Origin: DATLLN01 sp963809205
GTDB lineage: Bacteria > Actinomycetota > Thermoleophilia > Gaiellales > JAICJC01
Assembly (NCBI GenBank): GCA_963809205.1
Contig: CAWEIS010000004.1
Span: 186,001-250,000 of the forward strand
Direction: 5' to 3'
Length of the DNA stretch: 64,000 bases
Shown here piece after piece: positions 26,036 through 34,261 of the stretch; position 1 is the first letter of the stretch, and each line of letters starts with the position of its first letter. Under the pieces are notes generated by a model. That model was not told the origin of the DNA. It saw only the letters and a program-made list of their open reading frames with translations, and searched no databases. Both the position numbers and the translations under genes were made by a program.

Positions 26036-26501
26036 CTAGAGGCCGGTCTGGTTGACGCCGTAGGTGGCCTGGGCATGCGTGTAGCCGTCGCCCGCCTTCG
26101 ACTCCAACTGCTGAATCAGCCCGGCGCGAGAGAACGGCGACATGTCCAGGTACGCCTTGGCGGCCTTCGCGGCCTGCTCGTTCCAGTTCACGTCGATGTG
26201 GTTGACCGCGTAGACAGCATCGGCCTTGGAGTAGCCCTCGCCGTACGACGACGAGAGCTGCTGGATCAACCCCGCCTTGGAGAACGGAGCCGTGTCGAGA
26301 TAGTTCTCGGCGGCGGCGACGGCGTTCTTCTGGGCGACGGTCGCCTGCGGCTCCGCGGGCTTGGTCTCCTTCGGCTTGTCCGTCTTCGCCGGAGCGGCTG
26401 ACGATGCTTTCGAGGCGGCGGACTGGCCGGTCTCCGACCCCGCAGCCGACGGTGACCGCGCTGAGCAGCAGCACGGCGATCATGATGTGCAGCTTCTTCA
26501 T
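26036..26501 (-). pseudogene. Ltp-family lipoprotein (superinfection-exclusion type), frameshifted
   Basis: ATG 26501 gives the lipoprotein signal MKKLHIMIAVLLLSAVTVGC with lipobox TVGC. The frame then breaks; removing one base from the run at 26438-26441 continues as SETGQSAASKASSAAPAKTD and into two tandem Ltp repeats (first with YLDTAPFSKAGLIQQLSS and YAVNHIDVNW; second with YLDMSPFSRAGLIQQLES and YGVNQTGL). Ltp of Streptococcus phage TP-J34, which has such repeats, blocks DNA injection by other phages. Here the predicted mature form is a short linker plus two repeats, about 150 residues in all. One-base error or real loss is open. Confidence 0.75.
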
Positions 26502-26734
26502 GGGTGTTCCTCCTAGCGTCTTGCGACTGTGCTATCGGCCGGTAGCCTCGTTGCCTTGCGGCTCGGTCGAGCGTCGGATGCGCTGGAGTCGTCGTATCCA
26601 ACCAGTAAGCTCGCGGGGTGCATGCACTATGCCCGCCGCACCGCTCGTCGTGATAGTACCCCGAACCGGCTTCGCTGTGTGCTGACGTCCGGCATCAAAG
26701 AGTACGCCTCGGCGTTGCTCAAGAGTTACTGGAT
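26502..26734. other. Intergenic region, nothing recognised
   Basis: 233 bases between divergently transcribed Ltp and a small membrane gene; less GC-rich than the surroundings. It contains the minus-strand upstream region of the lipoprotein (AGGAGGAAC-like Shine-Dalgarno just before ATG 26501). No gene or repeat seen. Confidence 0.5.
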
Positions 26735-27058
26735 GTGGGCATGGGTGTCGCCCTCGCGCTGGTGTCACTCATAGCAACACATTGGGACGTGCCAGCATGG
26801 GTGTGGGTAGCCGTTGCGATCATCGGCGTTTTCGTGGCGCAGTTCGACGCCTGGCTGAGAATGCGGGCGCAGCGTGACGCCGCTGTTGAAAGCCGGGAAC
26901 CAACCAACATGGTCACGCTGGTACACCGAGTCACCGGCCAGTGGCTTCAGGTGCAGGTGACGAACAAGCTCGCAACGATTCATAACGCGCGTGTCAACGT
27001 GCTGGTGCCGAACCGCCCCGGCATCGTCGCAAGCAGGCTCCGTGGCGGCTGTCGCTAG
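26735..27058 (+). CDS. Small membrane protein of the island
   Basis: Up to 107 residues from GTG 26735 (ATG at 26741 is the alternative). Two close hydrophobic segments (VALALVSLIATHW and VWVAVAIIGVFVAQFDAWL) form a likely hairpin in the membrane, followed by a basic region and a soluble C-terminus with VTLVHRVTGQWLQVQVTNKL. No family recognised. Being in a phage-derived island beside a lipoprotein of exclusion type makes an accessory role conceivable, but that is inference. Confidence 0.45.
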   Translation: MGMGVALALVSLIATHWDVPAWVWVAVAIIGVFVAQFDAWLRMRAQRDAAVESREPTNMVTLVHRVTGQWLQVQVTNKLATIHNARVNVLVPNRPGIVASRLRGGCR

Positions 27059-27315
27059 CTGCGCAAACGCCCGTGCAATGCCGGCGAGCGCCTGACGTAG
27101 CCGAGCTCTCTCCGGCGCTCTCCCTCGTCCTCTCTGCCGGGCCAGGCGACGACCCAGTTACGAGCTCGCGGGGCGCGAGCGAGCGTCTCGCACCGGCGAG
27201 CGGCCAGCACGACCGATGCTTAGTAGGCACCGGCGTGAATGTGGCCATCGCGACCGGCGTTCCACCCAACGAGTACGTTGCTCTCGGGCTCACTGTCGTG
27301 CCCGGCGAGCTCGGA
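27059..27315. other. Intergenic region, nothing recognised
   Basis: 257 bases between convergent genes. Open frames here are antisense continuations of the GNAT gene and have no protein-like composition. No repeat or hairpin of note seen. Confidence 0.5.
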
Positions 27316-27759
27316 TCAGCGCAGCTCCAGGACGAGCTCTTCGACCCCGTCGTCGCCCACGTGCGCTTCGATCTGGGTGAACCCGCACTTCTCGAGCACA
27401 CGGATCGAGGCGACGTTGGTGTTCACGACCGCCGCGTGCAGCGGACGCGCATCGACGACGTCCACGAGCTCGGTGAGGGCCTTCGTCGCGAGCCCGCGGC
27501 CCCAGAACTCTCGCCCGATCCAGTAGCCCACGAGCCTGCGCCCGTCAGCCTCCCAGCAGCCGATGTTGCCCGCGACCTCGCCGTCGCAGACGATCGTCCA
27601 CGTCAGCGCGGAGTCGTTCGCGAGCGTCTTCGCCCAGTGCGCCATGAACGGGTCACGGTCGCGCGAAGGAAACGCGGCCATCGCCGATCCCTCCGGATCG
27701 CGCTGGTGCTCGTAGAACACCGGCAGATCCGCCTCGACGACCTCGCGCAGGACACCCAC
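27316..27759 (-). CDS. GNAT-family N-acetyltransferase (RimJ/RimL-like)
   Basis: 147 residues with the GNAT acetyl-CoA site GREFWGRGLATKALTELVD (R/Q-x-x-G-x-G/A pattern) and the preceding beta strand RRLVGYWIG; C-terminal VVNTNVASIRVLEKCGFTQI is the usual RimJ/RimL ending. Likely acetylates a protein N-terminus or small amine. It is intact, unlike most of the island, and could be cargo or original chromosome. Confidence 0.85.
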   Translation of the reverse strand: MGVLREVVEADLPVFYEHQRDPEGSAMAAFPSRDRDPFMAHWAKTLANDSALTWTIVCDGEVAGNIGCWEADGRRLVGYWIGREFWGRGLATKALTELVDVVDARPLHAAVVNTNVASIRVLEKCGFTQIEAHVGDDGVEELVLELR

Positions 27760-27888
27760 GCCCCGAGTGTACCCGCCGCGGGACGGCGCCCGGCGGACGC
27801 AAAGCTCGCTCGTTCGAGCTCGACCACGAGCTCGCCGCCAGCGGCTCGACCAGCGCGAAGCGAGTGGAGGGAGGGCAGCAGCGGTCGT

Positions 27889-28190
27889 TCACACCATGCG
27901 TGAGTCGTAGCGCGCCCACACCAGGGGTCGCTCCTCCTCTGGCACTTGGTGGAGTTCGCGCACCAACGCATCGATCTCCGGTGTCATGGTCACCAGGATG
28001 GACGTGGGTATGTCGTCAACCGTCGCGAACGTGTGCGTGGTTCCCGCAGGCACGACGACGAACTCACCGGGGCCGAGTCTTCTCACATCTGAGCCTATTG
28101 TCACGTCCAGGAAACCCGTGAGGACGGCGAACCCCTCGTCCGCTCGGTCATGGACGTGGAGCGGTGCCTGTGGGAATGGCTGCGGATCTA
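27889..28190 (-). pseudogene. Cupin-domain protein, N-terminally truncated
   Basis: The reading frame is open from about 28190 to the stop at 27889 (100 codons). It shows cupin motif 1 (APLHVHDRADEGFAVLTGFL) and motif 2 (LGPGEFVVVPAGTTHTFATV). No ATG/GTG precedes motif 1; the only starts lie inside the barrel (GTG 28104), so the gene has lost its 5' end, apparently at a junction near 28193. Confidence 0.6.
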
Positions 28191-28193
28191 AGT

Positions 28194-28498
28194 CCTAACG
28201 TTGCATCACAAAGGCGGGCATAGCCCAAAGTCTACGTCGAAGCAGGCAATGGCAGGAGGCTCGCCCAATGCACAGGGAAAGCCAAGGGGAAGGGAGGCTC
28301 GAAAGTTCGTGTGCCCGTCGCCATAGACCGGAGAGTGCAACCGCTTGCACAGCGCAGCACGTTTCAGCAGGTTCTCGCAGGCGCGTTTCGACCTCGTCAT
28401 GGCCGATCTGTGGTGTCTGAATTACTCGGCCGGCCTGTTGCCACGCGGGGAGATCGGCGTTATGGGTGGGGTATCCGACCCATCGAGAGAGAGGCTCC
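28194..28498. other. Atypical, lower-GC intergenic segment of the island
   Basis: About 300 bases, visibly poorer in GC than the flanks. Short open frames exist on the minus strand (for example ending near 28206, with KRAALCKRLHSPVYGDG) but none has a good ribosome site or a recognisable family. It lies between a truncated cupin and a new gene, so it looks like a joint between unrelated DNA pieces. Confidence 0.4.
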
Positions 28499-28931
28499 AT
28501 GATGATGAACGCTGACGACTACGTCTGCTCGCTGACGGCGGCGGCGCTGGCGAGTGAGGATGGCCGCGAGGCGGTCGAGCTGGCGATGCTCGGCATCGGC
28601 TGGGCGGCCCAAGAGGAGCTGCCGAAGCGTCCGCGGACGCCGCAGGCGACGGCGGTGCGGATCATGCGCCGCGACGGCTTTCGTCTGCTCGTACTGCTCG
28701 CAGCGCGTGATCCCGCCCTGCGTCCTGCAGGTGTTCGGCGCGCTGTGTCCGCACCTGTTCCCGTATCACGCCAACTGGCTGATGGAACAGACGCACCCGG
28801 CGATGATGATGGTCTGCGGGGAGATCGACCACGTCGATTCGTGGCTGCGCGGTGCCGAGTCGATTGCCGCTGGGTCGAGCCGTCCAGCGGCTGGGAGTGG
28901 GCGTGGTGGTCGGAGCTGTTCGCCACCGTGA
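28499..28931 (+). pseudogene. Hypothetical protein, frameshifted
   Basis: ATG 28499 follows GAGAGAGAGG and opens MMMNADDYVCSLTAAALASE; the frame reads protein-like through FRLLVLLAAR. A second frame then continues as VIPPCVLQVFGALCPHLFPY and ANWLMEQTHPAMMMVCGEID to about WLRGAES. A one-base shift near 28690-28715 would unite them into some 120-130 residues. No family recognised. It runs into the integrase fragment. Confidence 0.45.
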
Positions 28932-29254
28932 TAGCGCTGGTGCCCCGCGAGGATCGAGACCCGGCCGATCGTGTCTTCCCGGACACCGGTCAGGCGCAGT
29001 TGCGGACGGCCATCGCCCGCGCCTGCAAGGCGGCGGGCGTCCCTCGGTTCTCGCCGCATGACCTCCGGCACCGGCGGATCAGCCTGTGGCACCACCAGGG
29101 CGTCCCCTGGGCGACTATCGGCTCATGGGTCGGTCAGCGCAGCCTGAGTACGACCGCCGACACCTACACCCATGTGCTGCTTGACGGCCGCGATCTGACC
29201 TGGGACGAGCTGCTGCCACATCTGCCGGAGACGCCGGGAATGCTCACCCGGTAG
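28871..29254 (+). pseudogene. Tyrosine recombinase (phage integrase), C-terminal fragment
   Basis: About 127 codons in the frame ending at 29254. The catalytic box HDLRH is in FSPHDLRHRRISLWHHQG, the second helix motif in TIGSWVGQRSLSTTADTY, and the nucleophilic tyrosine in DTYTHVL. The N-terminal core-binding domain and the first catalytic arginine are absent, so it cannot be active. It lies at the right end of the island, 50 bp before the right attachment copy, as expected for the element's own integrase. Confidence 0.75.
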
Positions 29255-29274
29255 GTACACCGGTGCTACATCGG
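29235..29274 (+). repeat. Right copy of the 40-bp direct repeat
   Basis: Starts in the last codons of the integrase remnant and matches 25153-25192 with three mismatches. Confidence 0.8.
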
Positions 29275-29303
29275 CGCGGCGAATGCCGTTTTGCAGGGGT
29301 GTC

Positions 29304-29320
29304 CGATCCTACACGGCCCA
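29304..29320 (+). repeat. Right attachment site (attR), copy of tRNA-Lys 3' end
   Basis: CGATCCTACACGGCCCA repeats the tRNA end at 25026-25043 with one C missing from the CCC run. Sequence after it (CTCGTCG) differs from that after the tRNA, as expected at a chromosome-element junction. Confidence 0.75.
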
Positions 29321-29337
29321 CTCGTCGAGGCGTTTGC

Positions 29338-30483
29338 CTATCTCCCGGCTCGCTCCAGGGCCCCGGCGAGCGCGTCGATGTCGGAGCTGTCGTTGTAGGC
29401 ATGAAGGGACACGCGGATGCCGTCCCCTCGCGAGCTGACCACGATCCCGTGCTCCTCGGCGAGGCGTGCCTGAACCGCCCGCGCGGAGAGCCTGGGATGG
29501 CGCAGCGAGACGATGTGGTGGCTCGCCCCCGGCCCGTTGAGATCCCGGTAGGGCGTCCAGCTCCGGGGCGCGGTGGCGGCCACCAGCTCGCGGGCCAGCG
29601 CGTCGGCGTGTCCGGCGAGCGCCGGAAGGCCGACTCCGGTCAGCAGGTCGATCGAGCTGCTCAGGCCGACGGCCGAGCTGTACGCGATCGTCGAGAGCTC
29701 GAACCGTCGCGCGTCGGGCGCGAGCGCCAGCCTCGTGGGCTCGAAGTCGAACGGATGCCCGGCGCCCTTCCACCCGACGATGGGCGGCACGCGCTTCAGC
29801 AGCTCGTCGCCGACGGCCAGCAGGGCAACGCCGCCGTGCGTGGACAGCCACTTGTACCCGCTGCACACCAGGGCGTCGGCAGCCCACGAGCGAAGGCTCA
29901 CCGGCATCGCTCCGGCCATCTGCGTGACGTCGACGACCACCCGCGCCCCGGCCGCATGCCCACACCGAACGACCTCGCCGACGTCGACCATCGATCCGGT
30001 CGCGTACTGGACCGCGCTGAAACACACCACTGTGGTGTCTCGCGAGATGCCGTCCATGAGCGCGGCCGTCAGATCCTGTGCCGGGGTGTCCTCGACCCAC
30101 GTGATCCGCATGCCGAGTCGCTCACGTGCAGCCAGCCAGGGGTGGGTGACGCTGGGGAAGTCGGACGCGACGAGAACGACCTCGCCCCGCGCCTGTGCCG
30201 TGAGGAGCGCGAGCTGACCCAGGGCCTCGCTCGCCCCTCCCACCACGGCGATCGACCGGGGCGGCGCGTCGAACAGCTCGGCGGCGATCGCGCGGAGGTC
30301 ATCCAGGATCCGCTCCTCGGCGTCGTCTGAGAGCCGGACGTTCCCGTACTGAGCAACATCGATGAGAAAATCGACCATGGCGTTCGCCGAGCGCTGCGGA
30401 ACCAGGCCGAGCGACGCCTGGTTCAGATACACACAGTGCTCCAGCGCGGCGTACTCCTGGCGCGGGATCAAGGCCGAGGTCAC
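29338..30483 (-). CDS. Class V PLP aminotransferase / cysteine-desulfurase-like protein
   Basis: 381 residues of the aminotransferase class V fold: N-terminal YLNQASLGLVPQRSANAM, PLP phosphate contacts VVGGASEALGQLALL, Asp in RVVVDVTQMAGAMPVS, and the Schiff-base lysine in VCSGYKWLSTHGG. It lacks the RAGxHC-type mobile cysteine loop of SufS/IscS (C-terminus has GIVVSSRGDGIRVSLHAYND), so desulfurase activity is unlikely; kynureninase-like, isopenicillin-epimerase-like or other lyase activity fits better. Substrate unknown. Confidence 0.8.
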   Translation of the reverse strand: MTSALIPRQEYAALEHCVYLNQASLGLVPQRSANAMVDFLIDVAQYGNVRLSDDAEERILDDLRAIAAELFDAPPRSIAVVGGASEALGQLALLTAQARGEVVLVASDFPSVTHPWLAARERLGMRITWVEDTPAQDLTAALMDGISRDTTVVCFSAVQYATGSMVDVGEVVRCGHAAGARVVVDVTQMAGAMPVSLRSWAADALVCSGYKWLSTHGGVALLAVGDELLKRVPPIVGWKGAGHPFDFEPTRLALAPDARRFELSTIAYSSAVGLSSSIDLLTGVGLPALAGHADALARELVAATAPRSWTPYRDLNGPGASHHIVSLRHPRLSARAVQARLAEEHGIVVSSRGDGIRVSLHAYNDSSDIDALAGALERAGR

Positions 30484-30544
30484 TCCGAGAGCCTAAAGGC
30501 TCTGGCCGGTTGAAGACCCTCATGCAAAGTCGTAGGGTCGGACG

Positions 30545-31198
30545 ATGTTGCGCCGTGCCGGATCGGGTCTTCTCCTCGCCGTGGTGGTGTTCTCGCTGCT
30601 CGGTGCGAGCAGTGCGATGGCGAGCACCACGACGAGCCTGAAGACCGTGCACTACGGCGGGGACTCGTTCAGGAACTTCGATTTTGACTCGCAGCGGGCC
30701 TCCGCAGGCAACGTCGACTGGCCGGTCGACCTGGTCTTCTGGGGCAACGCATCGGTCGACAAGGTGTACGCGGGGATCGCGTGGTCGTTGGCCGGGTCGA
30801 ACGAGTACGGGCGGCTGAATGACGGGACCGGCGCCATCTGGGTGCCGAGCGCCGGCCGGAAGAGCGGTCTCTGCTCGGGTACCCACTTCCGGCTGTATGC
30901 GCCTCCGGTCGGCTACCTGTCCAACCGCAAGCTCGGGCATTACGTGATCGCGACGGCGCACGTCGACAAGAACGAGTGCTTCGGCTCCGCACAGTACGGG
31001 TGGAACGAGACGGCCGAGGCGACCATCGCATCCCGGGCGGTTACGGCGTGGGGTGCCGCGAACGTTCAGGCGAATGCGACGCTGATGCCCGACGGCATCA
31101 CGTCCACGTTCTCGCTGTTCGGCAACGCTCAGAGCGAGCAGCAGGGGAGCCACTTCTTCGACAACAACGGACTTCCGACGCTGATCCACGTGCCCTAG
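30545..31198 (+). CDS. Secreted protein of unknown function
   Basis: 217 residues. Signal peptide MLRRAGSGLLLAVVVFSLLG with cleavage near AMA-ST. The mature part is rich in aromatic and polar residues (DWPVDLVFWGNASVDKVYAG, LCSGTHFRLYAPPVGYLSNR, YVIATAHVDKNECFGSAQY) with two cysteines that may pair. It resembles the many small secreted beta-rich proteins of soil actinobacteria; no named family recognised. Monocistronic. Confidence 0.7.
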   Translation: MLRRAGSGLLLAVVVFSLLGASSAMASTTTSLKTVHYGGDSFRNFDFDSQRASAGNVDWPVDLVFWGNASVDKVYAGIAWSLAGSNEYGRLNDGTGAIWVPSAGRKSGLCSGTHFRLYAPPVGYLSNRKLGHYVIATAHVDKNECFGSAQYGWNETAEATIASRAVTAWGAANVQANATLMPDGITSTFSLFGNAQSEQQGSHFFDNNGLPTLIHVP

Positions 31199-31244
31199 CT
31201 ATGATCGCGGCCCGTCGGCCGGTCACAATGCTTGGGGGAGTCGC

Positions 31245-31643
31245 ATGGGACAGAACGAGAAGGACGCTTCGACACAGATCGACGAGCGGATCGGCGAGCT
31301 GGGCGACTGGCGCGGCGAGACTCTGAGCCGGGTGCGGGGGATCATCAGGTCGGCCGACCCCGAGATCGTCGAGGAGTGGAAGTGGGCGAAGGCCAGCAGC
31401 CCGGGGACGCCGGTCTGGTCACGCGACGGGATCATCTGCACCGGCGAGACCTACAAGAGCGTCGTCAAGCTGACGTTCATGAAGGGCGCGTCCCTGGATG
31501 ACCCCAAAGGTCTGTTCAACTCGAGTCTCGAGGGGAAGACCCGCCGCGCGATCGACATCGGCGAGGGTGAGCAGATCGACGAGGCCGCGCTGAAGGCGCT
31601 CGTCCGCGAGGCCGTCGACCTGAACGCCTCAGGCAGGAAGTAG
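31245..31643 (+). CDS. DUF1801 (YdhG-like) protein
   Basis: 132 residues matching the DUF1801 pattern: helix with RVRGIIRSADPEIVEEWKWA, then GIICTGETYKSVVKLTFMKG and a C-terminal helix EAALKALVREAVDLN. Proteins of this fold (YdhG-like) have no established role; some accompany iron or stress genes. Followed at once by a REP-like hairpin. Confidence 0.85.
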   Translation: MGQNEKDASTQIDERIGELGDWRGETLSRVRGIIRSADPEIVEEWKWAKASSPGTPVWSRDGIICTGETYKSVVKLTFMKGASLDDPKGLFNSSLEGKTRRAIDIGEGEQIDEAALKALVREAVDLNASGRK

Positions 31644-31652
31644 CAGCCACCG

Positions 31653-31683
31653 TGTAACAACGGGGTCAGACCCCTTTGTTACA
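31653..31683 (+). repeat. REP-like long palindrome
   Basis: TGTAACAA (31653-31660), core GGGGTCAGACCCC (31662-31674) and TTGTTACA (31676-31683) form one extended palindrome. Best-preserved of three copies in the window (others 8880-8892 and 42444-42454). Could also serve as terminator for the DUF1801 gene. Confidence 0.75.
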
Positions 31684-31710
31684 GGCGCTCGATCTGAGAC
31701 CATCGTCCTC

Positions 31711-32115
31711 ATGGCGGAGCGCGAGCCGGAGAGCAACATCGAGATCGTCTGGGCGGACTGGCTCGACGCCATCCGCTGCGGCGACATCGAGCGCCTGGCC
31801 AGGCGGATCACGCCGACCACCGTCCACCGGGGCGTGCACCCCGAGCTGATCTGCCGGAATGGCGCCGAGGTCGTCGAGAACGCGCGGTCGAGCAGCGAGC
31901 AGCTTCCCCAGGTGGGCGCGATCGAGTTGATCGCCGCCGGCGACCACGTCGTGCTGGGTATCCGGGCGCCGGACATCGGACCCGAGGGCGAGCAGGGCCA
32001 GATCTTCGTCGTCTTCACGCTTCGCGACGGACTGATTGTCGAGATCCAGGACTACCTGGTGCGCGGGGACGCGCTGGCGGCGGCCGGTGCCGCCGATCCG
32101 CCCGGCTGGCGCTAG
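31711..32115 (+). CDS. SnoaL-like / NTF2-fold protein
   Basis: 134 residues with the cone-shaped NTF2-like pattern: N-terminal helix IVWADWLDAIRCGDIERLA, a middle region with HPELICRNGAEVVENAR, and strands HVVLGIRAPDI, IFVVFTLRDGLIVEIQDYL. Such domains serve as small-molecule isomerases or ligand-binding modules; no catalytic residues can be assigned. Possibly co-transcribed with the following membrane protein. Confidence 0.75.
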   Translation: MAEREPESNIEIVWADWLDAIRCGDIERLARRITPTTVHRGVHPELICRNGAEVVENARSSSEQLPQVGAIELIAAGDHVVLGIRAPDIGPEGEQGQIFVVFTLRDGLIVEIQDYLVRGDALAAAGAADPPGWR

Positions 32116-32140
32116 CCGGGCGTGTGTCATCGTACGGGCC

Positions 32141-34261
32141 GTGGCTTCGTTCGACGCGACATCCCCGCGGGGCCTCGAGTCGAGCGGACGGCGAGCGATC
32201 CGGGTGCTGGCGGCGCTCGCGCTGCTGGCCGCCGGGGCGCTGGTCGTGCGCGGCGCCGGGCAGGTGCTGCCCGAGCAGCTCGCGATGTTCCCGGCGCTGG
32301 TGCTCTCGATCGGCCTCCCGGGAGCGGCCGTGCTGCGGATCGCCGGGCTCGACGAGCGGTTGCTGCCGGCGACCGCCCTGGGCGCTGCGCCGGTGCTCGG
32401 CCTGGCCGCCTGGATCCCCCTGCTGCTTGTCGCGCTGGTGGTCGGGCTGCCGCTGGCCGCCGCGTTGTGGACGCTGCTGGCCGCCTCCGCTGTCGCGCTC
32501 GCGCTGGCCGGGCCGCCGCGTGTCCCGCTCGGCCGGGAGGCGCTCGGCGTCGCGCTGGCGGGGCTGGGAACGGCGGTGCTGGCGGCCCGCTGGGCGAAGC
32601 CCGTGCTCGAGTCGGACGCGCTGTTCCACGCCGGCCGCGTGCGCAAGCTGGTCGACCTGCACCACCTCTCGTTCGGCGGCCTCTCCGCCTACCAGGACGG
32701 CCATGTCCACGCCGGCTACGCCTTTCCGATCGTCCACGCCGCTGAGGCCGGAGCGGTCGAGCTGGCCGGCGTCGATCCCTCGGTCGGCTTCCTCGCGCTC
32801 GTCCCGGCCTTCGCGTTCCTGGTCCCCGCCGCGGTCTACGCGGCCGGTCGCATCCTCGGCGGCATACCGGCCGGGATCGCCGTGGTCGGCTTCGTCGTCT
32901 GGGATGCGATCAGCTCGTCGGGCGGCGTGCTCGACTCCAGCGAGCAGCCCGGCGGCATCGTCTTTCGGATCGTCGTCCCGGTCTGCATCGCGCTGATCGT
33001 CGATGCTGTCCGACTGGACGACGACCCGCGCACCGAGGGGGCGCTGGTTGCCGCGGTGCTGGTCGCGGTGCTCGCGCATCCCACCTACGTGATGCCCGTC
33101 CTGGCCATGATCACGGCCGCGGTGATCGCTCGTCGCGGCCGCGGATGGCGCGCCATGGCCGGTGCCTACGCCGTCTCCGCGGTCGCCCTAGGCGTGATCT
33201 GGTTCGCGGCGATCCGCGGCACCGGTGGTGCCGCCGGCACGCGCCTCGACCCCGGCGGATTCGCGCTCCTTGGCAGCCACCCGGTGATCCGCGACGGCGA
33301 CATCGTGATCGAGGGCCGCCTGGCGGTGCTGCTCGGCCTGCTCGCGATCCCCCTGCTGATCGCCGCCTGGCGGGGCACGCACACGCTGGCCGGTGCGATC
33401 GGCGCAGGCGCGCTGACCGTGCTCTGCCTGCCCGGGTTGCCGGCGCTGCTGGCGCCGCTGATCGGGCCTCACCAGGTCGGGCGCCTCCGCGGCGCGCTGC
33501 CCTGGCCCGAGCTGCTGGCACTGCTGCTGGTGCTGCTCGCCGCGACCTGGCCGGGCCGGGTGTGGTGGATCGCCGGAGCCCTGGCCGCGGCCTCGCTCGG
33601 TGTCGCCTGGTTGGGCGACGATGCCGCGATCGCACAGACAGCGCTGCTCGCGGGGATCGCCATCGCCGGCGTCGTGCTGGTGATCCTCCGGGTGGCCTCA
33701 GGCCGGCCGGCGACGTTCGCGGTGCCGCCCATGGTGCCTGTGTTGCCGGTGGTGGCGATGGCCGTTGCGGTGCTGGCCGGCTCCGTCTGGACGGACGGCC
33801 GGGCGACGCTGTTCACGGTGCAGCACGGCACGCCGGCGGATGCGCGGCATCGGCCGTCGAGCGGGCTGATCGACTACATGCGCCGCCACGACGGGCCGCC
33901 GTTCCCGGTCGTTCTCGCTCCGCTGGCGAACGGGCGCGGCAACGACTTCACCGGCCTCGCCTTCAACCTGGTCGGCCAGGCATCGGTCGATGCCGTCTCG
34001 CTGCCGGCGGCCCGCACTCGCGCAGAGCCAGGAAACGATCCCGCACAGCGCCGGTCGGACACCGACGCCTTCTTCGACCCGTCGACACCCCCCGATAGGC
34101 AGCGCGAGATCCTCGACCGCTACGACGTCCGCTACGTGGTGGTCGACGCGCCGCTGACGCCGCGCGCCGCCGAGGCCGTGGCGAACGCGCCGGGGCTGGC
34201 CCAGGTGTACGCCGATCGGACGGGCCGCGACCGGTTCGTCGTCTACCGGGTCAACCGATGA
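32141..34261 (+). CDS. Large polytopic membrane protein, GT-C glycosyltransferase-like
   Basis: 706 residues from GTG 32141. About 13-15 membrane segments (for example VLAALALLAAGALVVRG, AAVLVAVLAHPTYVMPVLAM, VLPVVAMAVAVLAGSVW) enclose an outer loop with ALFHAGRVRKLVDLHHLSFG, and the last 130 residues are soluble with ILDRYDVRYVVVDAPLTPRA. This layout is that of GT-C/DUF6541-type cell-envelope glycosyltransferases, and the DxxFHAGR-like loop may hold the catalytic acid, but no family signature is decisive. Its end overlaps the convergent ammonia-lyase gene by 11 bases. Confidence 0.7.
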   Translation: MASFDATSPRGLESSGRRAIRVLAALALLAAGALVVRGAGQVLPEQLAMFPALVLSIGLPGAAVLRIAGLDERLLPATALGAAPVLGLAAWIPLLLVALVVGLPLAAALWTLLAASAVALALAGPPRVPLGREALGVALAGLGTAVLAARWAKPVLESDALFHAGRVRKLVDLHHLSFGGLSAYQDGHVHAGYAFPIVHAAEAGAVELAGVDPSVGFLALVPAFAFLVPAAVYAAGRILGGIPAGIAVVGFVVWDAISSSGGVLDSSEQPGGIVFRIVVPVCIALIVDAVRLDDDPRTEGALVAAVLVAVLAHPTYVMPVLAMITAAVIARRGRGWRAMAGAYAVSAVALGVIWFAAIRGTGGAAGTRLDPGGFALLGSHPVIRDGDIVIEGRLAVLLGLLAIPLLIAAWRGTHTLAGAIGAGALTVLCLPGLPALLAPLIGPHQVGRLRGALPWPELLALLLVLLAATWPGRVWWIAGALAAASLGVAWLGDDAAIAQTALLAGIAIAGVVLVILRVASGRPATFAVPPMVPVLPVVAMAVAVLAGSVWTDGRATLFTVQHGTPADARHRPSSGLIDYMRRHDGPPFPVVLAPLANGRGNDFTGLAFNLVGQASVDAVSLPAARTRAEPGNDPAQRRSDTDAFFDPSTPPDRQREILDRYDVRYVVVDAPLTPRAAEAVANAPGLAQVYADRTGRDRFVVYRVNR

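Larger units (their letters stand above)
25027..29320. mobile_element. Decayed phage-derived integrative island at tRNA-Lys
   Basis: Bounded by the tRNA 3' end (CGATCCCTACACGGCCCA, 25026-25043) and a near-copy CGATCCTACACGGCCCA at 29304-29320. Inside are an HK97-type capsid fragment, a broken small phage gene, a broken Ltp lipoprotein, a membrane protein, a GNAT enzyme, a truncated cupin and a truncated tyrosine integrase ending 50 bp before the right copy. Coding density and base composition are lower than outside. No terminase, portal, tail or lysis genes remain, so it is not a viable prophage. Confidence 0.75.

Noticed and set aside
29338..30483. Class V aminotransferase as a second cysteine desulfurase
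   Set aside because: It lacks the mobile-loop cysteine motif of SufS/IscS, which the gene at 58289 has.
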